A stretch of 64,000 nucleotides of DNA from Siphlonurus alternatus (taxonomy: Eukaryota > Arthropoda > Insecta > Ephemeroptera > Siphlonuridae): contig OX463781.1 in assembly GCA_949825025.1 (NCBI GenBank), positions 32,749,221 through 32,813,220 of the forward strand, in the 5' to 3' direction. How positions within the stretch are numbered: position 1 is the stretch's first letter; each line of letters begins with the position of its first letter. The translations under genes were made by a program, and so were the position numbers. The notes under the pieces were generated by a model. The model searched no databases. It was not told the origin of the DNA and was given only the letters and a program-made list of their open reading frames with translations. This document shows positions 25,782 to 35,747 of the stretch, in pieces.

Positions 25782-25970
25782 TTAATTCCTTCTATATAGC
25801 GCGAAGATAATATTTCGGCTACTATAATATAATAATTTTGCTATGTTTGAATTGTTTTGAATAAATCCCGCAAAAGCGCGCCAACGCCATCGCACGAGCC
25901 GACCCGAACTCTCCCGAGAGTCCCCGAACAGAGAGGAGCCAAGGCTCCGGCAAGCCGCAAGTCAATTAAC

Positions 25971-26229
25971 TAGCCCGTGCTCTTGTGTCCTTGGGAACAG
26001 ACGCTTGAGCCTGTGTCAAAATTCCCTGCATTCCATCACCTTTCATGTTGGCACCTGCATCATCACCATACATTCCTTCACACCACACCCCATATATAAT
26101 CAACTTACAAGACCTGTGTATTTACACGTATACCATTGTTCACCCATCCTATCATCCTACCTTATAAAAAGGCATTAGTTGAACCTACGTAGACTATAAT
26201 AATATATATATATATATTAAATAATAGGT
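25971..26229. other. Non-coding flank between DNA element and LINE
   Basis: No gene or repeat recognised. A short TA run lies at about 26202-26218. Confidence 0.5.
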
Positions 26230-26275
26230 TATAATAAAAATAATAATAATAATAAAATTAATGCGGCAAATGTGG

Positions 26276-28129
26276 CTACGCCACGGTGGCTCGCGAAGGG
26301 TTTGCTTGTCTCAAAACCCTCTTAAACAACTCATAACTCTCTGCTTCAACAACTTCTGCCTTCAGCAAATTCCACTCTCTTACAGTCCTGTTAATGAAGG
26401 AATATTTTCCCACATCACTTCTACTGCCGACAAAATCCAACTTCCAACTGTGATCACTCCTTCCAATGTAAACACCTCTCTTAATACGAGAGCTCAACTC
26501 CCTCCAACCCTCACTATTTCTTGTTATTTTATACATAACACAAAGTCTACAATTTCTCCTTCTCTCCTCCAGCAACTCCCACCCTAACTTATCAACCATC
26601 GCAGTTACACTCTCAAACTCTTTTCTGACCTCCTTTCCATCTCCCACCAACTTCCATCTTCCCATACGCCCCATAACTCTTCTCACTGCTCTTCTCTGCA
26701 CCTTCTCCAACTCCTTCACCCCAACATTCCTGTATGGATCCCAAACACTGCATCCATACTCAAGCATCGGTCTCACCATGGCTCTATAAGCGCTATCTCT
26801 CACGAACATACTAGCTCCCTTCAGATTTCTCATAGCAAACACCAAAAACTTTCTACTCTTAGAAGTAACATACTTAATATGTTCATTCCACATCAATTTT
26901 CTGTGCAACACCACACCCAAATACTTGTACTTCTCAACTTCTTTCAAAACTTCACCCCCCAATATATACTGCAACACCCTCCTTGTCCTTTTCCTGCCAA
27001 ACACAACCACACAACACTTCGCCACATTCAACTTCATCCCATTATCATCAACCCACCCTTGCAAAATATCAAGATCCTGCTGAAGTTCAACAACGTCATC
27101 CTCACTTTCCACCTTCCTATACACAACACTGTCATCTGCAAACAGTCTCACCTTCGACTTCACTCCTCTTGGCAAATCCTCTATATAAATCAGAAATAAT
27201 AAAGGACCCAAGACACTGCCCTGGGGAACCCCTGACGATACTCTAACATGGTCTGAAAACGCAGCTCCAACCCTAACTCTCTGCACCCTATCCCTTAGAA
27301 AATCCTCAATCAGCGACACCAACGCCTCATCTCCAACGCAGTGCCGAACCTTATTTACCAACTCCCTATGAGGCACCTTATCAAAAGCTTTTTCAAAATC
27401 CAGAAAAATCGCATGCATCTCTCCCCCAGCATCCAACACATCAGACAACTCCTGCACTAACCCAGCTAACTGTGTTTCACAAGAAAAATGCTTTCGAAAA
27501 CCATGCTGCTGCCCTCCAAAGAAACTTGATTCCTCCAACTCCTGCATGACAAATTTCACTACAACCTTCTCCAACACCTTTGACACCACTGAGGTCAAAC
27601 TAACTGGCCTATAATTCTTGGCATCACATTTCGAACCTCCCTTATGTATTGGAATAACCCAAGCCTCCCGCCAACCATCAGGTATCTTACCTGCTGCTAA
27701 GATGACCCTAAATAAATGAACCAGATACCTGCAATGTAAGCCAACATTTAATTTTAAAAATGAAAATGAAATATCATCCGGACCTGACGCTTTGCCCTTC
27801 ACCAAAGACATCAAAGCTCTCCTCACATCCTTAAATCTCACCCTAAACTTCCTACCTCGATTTGTACTAGCCCGTCTCTCACCCTCAACTCCCTGCTCCA
27901 CCCCTGCCGCTTGAAAATCATCACTTCCAGCCCCACAATTTACAGTATCCTGAAAAACAGACTGATACTGCCGTGCACATGCATTAGCCTTCTCCACCTC
28001 CGTAACATAAGTACCCAAGTCATCCTTCAACACAGGCATTTCATTGCCTGCCATTCTCAACCTCTTAATATGATGAAACATACGTCGCCTGCTTCCCACC
28101 ACATCCTTTTCATCAAACATTTTCCGCAT
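26276..28129 (-). CDS. LINE reverse transcriptase domain (long intact frame)
   Basis: The 617-codon frame holds all reverse-transcriptase blocks: NYRPVSLTSVVSKVLEKV, HGFRKHFSCETQL, IFLDFEKAFDKVPH, SSGVPQGSVLGPLLF, the FADD catalytic box in VRLFADDSVVY, and [13 protein letters not shown]. The C-terminal tail SDHSWKLDFVGSRSDVGKYSF recurs in LINE scraps across the window. It would copy the element's RNA at the nicked target. The shown start is simply the first Met after a frameshift: the domain originally continued from the endonuclease upstream. Clade assignment (CR1/Jockey group) is from the GVPQGSVLGPLLF motif, without a tree. Confidence 0.9.
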   Translation of the reverse strand: MRKMFDEKDVVGSRRRMFHHIKRLRMAGNEMPVLKDDLGTYVTEVEKANACARQYQSVFQDTVNCGAGSDDFQAAGVEQGVEGERRASTNRGRKFRVRFKDVRRALMSLVKGKASGPDDISFSFLKLNVGLHCRYLVHLFRVILAAGKIPDGWREAWVIPIHKGGSKCDAKNYRPVSLTSVVSKVLEKVVVKFVMQELEESSFFGGQQHGFRKHFSCETQLAGLVQELSDVLDAGGEMHAIFLDFEKAFDKVPHRELVNKVRHCVGDEALVSLIEDFLRDRVQRVRVGAAFSDHVRVSSGVPQGSVLGPLLFLIYIEDLPRGVKSKVRLFADDSVVYRKVESEDDVVELQQDLDILQGWVDDNGMKLNVAKCCVVVFGRKRTRRVLQYILGGEVLKEVEKYKYLGVVLHRKLMWNEHIKYVTSKSRKFLVFAMRNLKGASMFVRDSAYRAMVRPMLEYGCSVWDPYRNVGVKELEKVQRRAVRRVMGRMGRWKLVGDGKEVRKEFESVTAMVDKLGWELLEERRRNCRLCVMYKITRNSEGWRELSSRIKRGVYIGRSDHSWKLDFVGSRSDVGKYSFINRTVREWNLLKAEVVEAESYELFKRVLRQANPSRATVA

Positions 28130-28143
28130 AAAATTGTCCTCTG

Positions 28144-29004
28144 CTACTGTACCTTCTTCGCAGAATTTAACTGCATTTCTGCTTCAACGACCGCACTCTT
28201 TCGCACCTCCCCTCTCCTGTAACGCCCATTCACCCTGCGCAAACGTCGCTTCCTACATCTAACCTCCTTATTATACTGTAGCGGATCCACTTCACTTGCC
28301 ACCAATTTAGATGGAACACAACTTTCCCTTAATTCACAACATATGTCGACATAGGAATTCCATAATTCATTTACATCAGCCCCAACCGCTTTCCAACCAT
28401 CAAATCTATCACTTAACTCACTCTCCAAATGATCAACATCAGCCTTCCCATAAAACCATATCTACTTTTTAACATTCTCAGACTGAACTGATTTTCCAAC
28501 AACAAAATCAACAATGGGAATCCTGTGATCACTAATTCCCCTAACCACCTGCGTATCTATCCACATTTCAGCTGGCCGAACCAAAACTACATCCAGGATA
28601 TTTCTGGTACCAGTCACATGCTCTCGTGTATATTCCTCAACCACCTGCACTAAATCTCTATTTAAAACTTTCGCAATCAACCTCTGACTCTCCGAGCCCC
28701 CAACTTCTCGCCTATCCTCCCAATCCACATGCGGTAAATTTAAATCACCCACCACTACTACCGTTTGCACGGGACTCAACTCATCCAACAATCTTTGCAA
28801 CATTAAATTATTCACTGCATCATCCCTAGGTCTGTAACCAGCAAAAATTTTAATCTTCTCGACATTCAATATAATTTCCACCCCTAGCAGCTCACAATCA
28901 AGCTCAACCCATTCAACCTTCCCCTTCAACAGCTTCCGCACAGCCACCAGAACACCGCCCCTATCTCTATTGCGGTCTCTTCTAAAAATATCATACGTCA
29001 ACAA
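28144..29004 (-). pseudogene. LINE AP-endonuclease and linker, interrupted by a stop
   Basis: The frame from 29004 to 28465 encodes endonuclease motifs VVVVGDLNLPHVDW, NILDVVLV and the ISDHRIPIVDF catalytic SDH box. A TAG at 28462-28464 interrupts it, and the same frame continues to 28144 as a linker (ESELSDRFDGWKAVG, QYNKEVRCRKRRLRR). The endonuclease start (ELNARSILGKLTLF, VVVVVETCLDG) lies in another frame at 29007-29201. The enzyme would nick target DNA to prime reverse transcription; this copy cannot make it intact. Confidence 0.82.
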
Positions 29005-29132
29005 TCCTAACTCTGCATCAAAACATCACCATCCAAACACGTCTCTACTACAACAACAACATCCGGGTCATACAACTCAACCTTGGTTTTAAATAACGTT
29101 AACTTACCAAGGATACTTCTAGCATTCAACTC

Positions 29133-29334
29133 CAGGGGCGGATCAAGCCCGCGGCTTTGGGGGGGGGGGGGGGGGGGGGGGGGCGGTGCCCTATCCCGCA
29201 ATGTTAAATTTTGGGGTGGGAGGGGGGCGATGAGTGGGGGGTGGTAATACCTTCAATGTATTTTGGCATTTTGGAGCCTTTTGGGGGGGGGGGCGATCGC
29301 CCCCATCGCCCCCCCCCTCTTGGATCCGCGCCTG
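29133..29334. mobile_element. 202-bp hAT-type MITE inside the LINE
   Basis: Ends CAGGGGCGGATC and GGATCCGCGCCTG, with an exact 8-bp duplication TTCAACTC at 29125-29132 and 29335-29342. The interior has long G runs (29160-29183) and an inverted C-rich partner near 29310. CAGGGGCGG ends are typical of hAT elements. Confidence 0.88.
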
Positions 29335-29394
29335 TTCAACTCCATAACTCTTAATTTACCATTATCTACAAACTGCCTCCTACCTTTAACCTCG

Positions 29395-29661
29395 CTACCC
29401 GCCCTTAATCCTTCCTCCCTTAATTTTCTTAATCTCCACTAGCAAGTTCTCAACTTGCCTCTCCAAGTCCTCTCTCTCCGATCGATCATCCTCGACCAAA
29501 TCCTCCAATCTCACTTCCGCAGCCCGAACTGCCTGCCGAACCTTCCCATCAATTATGTTTTCTAAACTCTCAATCAAAGCCTCTCTCTCCACCACCAACC
29601 TCTTAGCAACAGCCGAACAAACTCTACAAACCCAAAGCTCAGACGCATCATGATCCTTCAA
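29395..29661 (-). pseudogene. LINE ORF1-like segment
   Basis: Encodes an acidic/basic coiled-coil stretch starting MKDHDASELWVCRVCSAV and ending EIKKIKGGRIKGG. A CRVC pair is visible, but no complete zinc motif. Position upstream of the endonuclease fits LINE ORF1. No further function can be assigned. Confidence 0.5.
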
Positions 29662-29697
29662 CTCGCTTAAAGCCTCCCCATTAATTCCCTAATTAGC

Positions 29698-29803
29698 TTA
29701 CTTGGACCGGGACAAATGGTTTTATTGTTAACCGAAGGCAACCGTACCGGTTAATTAACTTACTTGGACCGGGACAAATGGTTTTGTTGTTAACCGAAGG
29801 CCC
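29698..29803 (-). repeat. Two tandem monomers at the LINE 5' end
   Basis: Both units contain CTTACTTGGACCGGGACAAA followed by TGGTTTT(A/G)TTGTTAACCGAAGGC, about 61 bases apart. Repeated 5' units can act as LINE promoter monomers; that role is inferred here. Confidence 0.75.
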
Positions 29804-29822
29804 TTAAAATTCAATTCAGTTC

Positions 29823-30270
29823 AGACCCCAAACTGTGAGCCATATGCATAGTGGTGTAAATAGGTCTCTGAATCAAACCTATCTTACCTGTAATCACTGC
29901 TGTAATCAAATAACGCTTTCGGCTTTACATCAGAAGTGAAACCATTGCAAGCTATACAGTACAAGATCCAAGGAAATCCTTGAAATCCTAGACAACTGTG
30001 TTGGCAACAAGAACAAACCCGAACACAACAAATACACAATAACAACGGCTTGTTTTTTGTGGATGTTTTAGTTTTTAGCGCGAAAATGATAGTCAGCTGT
30101 GAAAAAAATGACGACTGATTATTTTTCGCGCTCGTCGGATGAAAAATGTAACTGTTGCAAGTGCCAACGACTTGGCAAGTGCTGCATCCGATCGTGAGGA
30201 ATTTTGCACAAAATTTAGTTCTTTTTTGTAGTGGGTATTTTGTAGGCAAACACTTAAAGAACATTGAAGT
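29823..30270 (+). other. Calpain gene 5' flank
   Basis: The left part holds a LINE tail scrap (GACCCCAAACTGTGAG at about 29825). The rest should hold promoter and 5' leader. The start codon context is AAGTATGG. No TATA box is obvious. Confidence 0.4.
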
Positions 30271-33200
30271 ATGGGTGGAGTGTCTAGTAGTATAGTTGGG
30301 CTTAAACCATTCAGGGGCCAGAAATATCAAAAGATACGAAATCATTATATCAAGCTGGGCCACAATTTCCAATTTAAAGATCTTAAGTTTCCTGCCTCTG
30401 ATTCCATTTTGACTGCCGGCCTTGACATTCCAAGGAACATAGAATGGAAGAGACCAACTGTAAGTTGACAGTTATTTTTGTCACTTAAATAACAGCAGTC
30501 TTTCTAGCCCTTTGCACATATATGCATATACATAAATTACATGCTGTATGCATATCTATGGAATGTTCTAGGAACTATGCGAGAATCCGAACTTTTTGGT
30601 GGGTCTTCTTGGACAGAATGCAGTTCGTCCGGGACTCCTATCGCAGCCCTGGGTAGTTTCAGCTTTCACCCTGTTAGCTGCTAGAACAGAATTGTGGCAT
30701 TGGGTACGTATAAAATATAGTATATATATTTATATATACATATTATGTATGCATATATGCATAAATATGCCTATACTAAAGTAAAGATTGGTTTATATGC
30801 ATACTGCGGCAGTTGTGGTTACACCAATACTGGTATGGCTCACAGTTTGGGGTCCTGCGTGTGGCCACCAGCTCCCTGAATTTCTCAATCCTATCCACCC
30901 CACTTCCGCAGCCCCCACAACAGATTCCACTCGCTCGCCGTCCTCCTGATGAAAGAATACTTTTGCCACATCATTGTTGCTTCCCTGATACTCGAGCTTC
31001 CAATCATGATCCCTGTTGCTTCCCTGATACTCGAGCTTCCAATCATGATCCCTTCTTCTCCATCTTTCCACTCATCTCCTCCCAACCCTTCACATTCTTG
31101 GAGATTTTGTACAATAGACAATAATGGTTGCATTTTTTTATTTCATAATTAGAAAATATACATTAAATAAAGCTTTTCTGAATTTTTTCAGATTTTTTGG
31201 AGTGCGGGAACTAATTTTAAAAAAATATTTAAAATGTCTGAATTTGGGTGGTACACCTGATGGGACAACCGTGACGTCATCGACAGCCAATCACAGCAGC
31301 CGTGACATCATCAACAGCCAATCACAGCACGACAAATGACGTCACGGTTGTCCCATCAGGTGTACCACCCAAATTCAGGTATTTTAAATATTTTTTTAAA
31401 ATTAGTTCCCGCACTCCAAAAAATCCGATAAAATTCAGAAAAGCATAATTTTAGGTATATTTTCTAAATATGAAATAAAAAAATGCAACCATTATTGTCT
31501 AATTTGTCTCCTCCTTTCCTCCAACGAGTTCCATCCCAGTTCTCCAATCATTTTTGTGACTCTTTCCCTTTCCTTATGTATTATTTCCTTTTTCCGTCAC
31601 TCACCAGTTTCGAGCTTCCCATTTTGCCAGTCACTCTTCTGGCCTCTCTTCTCTGTATCTTTTCCAGTTCTTTCTTACCTTTCGTCCTGTTTGGGTTCCA
31701 CACGTTGCAACTGTATTCTAATTAACATTGGTCAGATAAGTGTTGTATTATTTTTCTCTAATTTCCCTTCCTGTTCCTTTCAAGTTTTTCATAACAAACT
31801 CCAGATTTCTTCTTTCTTTGTTTGTGACATAGGAAGTTTGGTCATGGCATTCCAGTTAAGCTTACATTGCACTACTACCCCTAAATATTTATATTTCTCT
31901 TCCTCTTTTAGTTCAGATCTGTCCATTTTATATATCGCTGCATGTGTTCCCTGCTCTTTTCCTACTAAATTTACATAATACTGTACAGCTGCTACAGTCA
32001 CAGGGGGAGGGGGTAATGGTAGGGCTAAAAACTGGATCCAGTAATGGTTAACTGAGGTTTAAACAGGTAGCAATTAATTTTTTAGCACATATACACACCA
32101 TTAGAATCGTGGACATGGATGTTTAGAATGCTTTTGGCACATTTACTTGCATGGTGATAAACAAATAAATTAATTGTGATCCAAAGAAAACTCAGTTTAC
32201 CATTTCTCCAGCCCTTACCATTACCCCCCCCCCCCCCCCCCCCTGTGACTGTAGTAGTTTAGGCGATGCGTACTCAAATCACCAGTACAGTATACACAAT
32301 AATGCTCTACAGAATGTACAGTTCGCATTCGTACTGTATTGTGATGTGCATGTTTCATATCATATATATATGCATACTGTATTTTATTGGTGCAAATTAA
32401 TCTAGAGCAAAATTTTGGGGGCTTTTATAATTGCTCCGTAAAGCCATGCTACATTAATTTAAAAATATTGGAGTGGGGGAAATGCCTCTATTGCCCATGA
32501 TGTTAAATCTAATATTTTGGGGAGGAGGAAGGTGGGGACTGTAAGCCCCTCAGCCTTTCCCCTGGATACTGCATGATGTAGTATGATGATGCTTGTGCAT
32601 ATTTCTTCAGTCTTTCTATGCAGCAAGAGTTTACATCATCTGGAAATAATTTGTTTCGTATTAGTAAGTGACTTGTATAATATGGCATTTAATTAAGCAG
32701 GCGCAGAATTCACGGAAGATTAGAACTTGCACTTCCCAGTTGAGCTTTGGTTTACATGAAAGCATCTGCAATGTATCAAATGATATTTAAGGTAGAGATA
32801 ATACGGATCAGCTGGCCCAATGCTAAAAAAATCCCATTCATAAAAATTATGAAAAAAATTTAAAATGTTCTCCTCTACATCCCCTATCAGTAGGTAAAAT
32901 ATCAGGTATACAAAAACGAGCTAGTTTTCGAGTTATTAATTTTTAAAGTTGACTAATTTAGCATGGAAAAATGGAACTTCCATGTTAAAATAGTCAACTT
33001 TAAAAATTAATGGCTCGAAAACTAGCTCGTTTTTGTATACCTGATATTTTACCTACTGATAGGGGATGTAGAGGAGAACATTTTAAATTTTTTTCAGAAT
33101 TTTTATGCATGGGATTTTTTTAGCATTGGGCCAGCTGATCCGTATTATCTCTACCTTAATGTGAAAAAATAAAATAAATATTGCTCCGCTCAACCAGACA

Positions 33201-35672
33201 TAAACTTTTCTTTGGAGCACAATTTAATATTATTATTATTATTATTGTTATTTTTGACAATTTAATATTATTAATCTATATTGTTTGTTCTTTTTTTCAG
33301 CTACATCTAAATATATATGCTAGTATTTAATGTGAACAAACAAATAAGCAAACAAATAATGTATACATTTATGACAAGGGACTGCAACTTCAATACAGGC
33401 ATGAAATGAACTTTAAACTTTGTTGTCTTGCTGGGAAACTACAGATACTATTTATAACACTAGCTCCTTTTGTCTCTTGTAAAATTTTAAACCTTGTAGC
33501 TTATCAGGCAGGGTACTGTATGCCAAAATCTAGAAGACTCTTCTTCCAGGTTGTGCCTCAGTATCGTGTGCAGTGCTGGGGTGAGGAGCCTGCTGCACAT
33601 CCAGGAGTGTTCCACTTCCGGCTGTGGTACCGCGGGGAGTGGGTAGACGTTGTTGTAGATGACCTGCTGCCCACACTGGATGGGAGGTTGGTGGGCGCCC
33701 AGTCATCCTGCCCTACTGAGTGGTGGCCTGCGCTGCTCGAGAAAGCTTACGCCAAGTAAGTTATGTTTGGCCAACACCAGGAAAAGAAAAAAAACGGAGT
33801 ATCTGATTGTGACGCCATTGTTTGATGAAGTCACTGTGAGCTGTTGATTTGGGCTAGGGTCCGTTACCTGGTTGTGATGGCTGTGAATGGCTGTCAATGG
33901 GTCCGTAACCTGGTTGTGATGGTTGTCAGCAACAGCCAATTGAAACTCGCGCGCTCCCAAAATGAAGTAGAGGGGGAGTACTTCCGGTTGCGAGTGGCTG
34001 GGAAAAATTCTCCCAACTCATCACAGCCAAGTTAAGTTTGGAGGGAAACTTCAAAAGCAATGTTGGCTGTTTCGTTTGTTGCCATCCAACTTTTTTGGCT
34101 GTCGGTCGGTCCGTATCCTCAAAAATTCACAGCCATCACAACCAAGTAACGGACCCTAGCCTTGGCTTCATACATCTAGTCCAATGTACTGGTTCAGTGC
34201 CAAGTTTGGTCACTCACAATTAAGTGAATGATTGAATGAATGATTATTATAAATTAAATTTTTATTGAGCAAAATGCAGCATACAAAACATATTTACACA
34301 TAATTATATGCACAAAGAAAACTGCTCAGTGGTTGTTTAAAAACGGATATCCCATTATTCACAGCCACCCAATCGGAATAAGCCATCGGAATAAGTGAAA
34401 GAATAAATTCAATTAATTTATTTAAACACTGGCTGCACAAGTACAACATGGATTACGTCATTTTACAAAATATAACAAACACTGAAACAATTTACAACAA
34501 CACATATAATAGTAACAGTAACTAACATGGCATATATATATTATTATATATATATGTTACCACCAAAAACCGAATTCGGGCAAAAGCCGAAAAAAATGAG
34601 CAAAACTAGTTTTGAGCATCAAGTTAAGCTCAAAACCCGAAATAATCGATTACTTCGGGTTTTGAGCTTAACTTGATGCTCAAAACTAGTTTTGCTTAAG
34701 TCGAAATGAGCAAAACCCGATGAAGACTTTTACATTGGCTTTTGTTCATTCCCATTTGAACAAAACTAGTTTTGCGTATCAAGTTATGATCAAAACCCGA
34801 AGTAAGATTTTATTTTGGCTTTTGAGCAAAATTTGAGCAAAACTAGTTTTGCTCTTTTTCAAAGACAATTTATTTTTTATTTTGTGACAGATGTTCTTTA
34901 CTTTTTATTTATTATTTTCTTCGGAATAATATATTTATTTTTACTTCTTTGCTGCAGTTATTCAAATGCTTGTTTAAATATTTATTTAAATATTAATTAA
35001 TTTTTAATTTGCTCATTTAATTATTTAAATATTTATTTAAATATTAATCAATTAATTTATTACTTAATCAATTAATTTATTTATTGTTGCATTTATGTAT
35101 TTGTTGCTATTTATTTGATTGAATAAAAGTTTTATTTTCTCCCTTAATTCGCCTATAAATTTAAATAATGTTACTACGTATACGTTACTCAGGTCAGATA
35201 AAGAACATAAAAATAAAATGTTGAAAAGTGTTTATAAAAAGAGCTATTGTTTATTATTTGTTTCACCTTTATTATTGTAATTACTAATCACGCCAAAGAG
35301 GGCTTCATATGGTGAACGCTTAATTCCACTCAAATTCAAAATAAAAAATAAATTTTCTCTGAAAAATGAGCAAAACAAGTTTTGCTCAAATTTTGCTCAA
35401 AAGCCGAAATGAAATCTTACTTCAGGTTTTGAGCTTAACTTGATGCTCAAAACTAGTTTTGCTCAAACGGAAACGCGCAAACCCTGATGTTAAAGTCTCC
35501 GTCGGGTTTTGCTCACTTCGATTTGAGCAAAACTAGTTTTGAGCATCAAGTTAAGCTCAAAACCCGAAATAATCGATTACTTCGGGTTTTGAGCTTAACT
35601 TGATGCTCAAAACTAGTTTTGCTCATTTTTTTCGGCTTTTGCCCGAATTCTGTTTTTGTTGGTAACACACAC

Positions 35673-35747
<75 letters not shown>

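Larger units (their letters stand above)
20066..25962. mobile_element. DNA transposon with 126-bp terminal inverted repeats and 8-bp target duplication
   Basis: The terminal repeats run from 20066 (ACTTGCGGCTTGCCGGAGCC) to about 20191, and the complement occupies about 25837-25962. CAATTAAC lies directly outside both ends (20058-20065, 25963-25970). Long repeats with an 8-bp duplication fit Mutator-like, hAT or Zisupton-type elements; I cannot decide which without a transposase. The original cargo is only about 1.2 kb and includes a C2H2 zinc-finger exon. Three later insertions (20786-23069, 23107-24779, 25078-25781) account for most of its length. Confidence 0.88.
26230..29815 (-). mobile_element. 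CR1/Jockey-like LINE, damaged, on the minus strand
   Basis: From 5' to 3' on the minus strand: two 5' direct repeats (29698-29803), an ORF1-like segment (29395-29661), an AP endonuclease (about 28462-29201) and a reverse transcriptase (26276-28129). It ends in a simple ATT-rich tail at 26230-26262, typical of CR1-like elements. Damage includes a frameshift near 29005-29030, an in-frame TAG at 28462-28464, a frameshift near 28130-28144, and a 202-bp hAT MITE at 29133-29334. Confidence 0.85.

Noticed and set aside
26276..28129. Retron or group II intron reverse transcriptase
   Set aside because: The endonuclease partner, ATT-rich tail and CR1/Jockey-type motifs identify an animal LINE.
26879..28222. 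Open frames of about 100 codons on the + strand
   Set aside because: Antisense shadows of the LINE reverse transcriptase.
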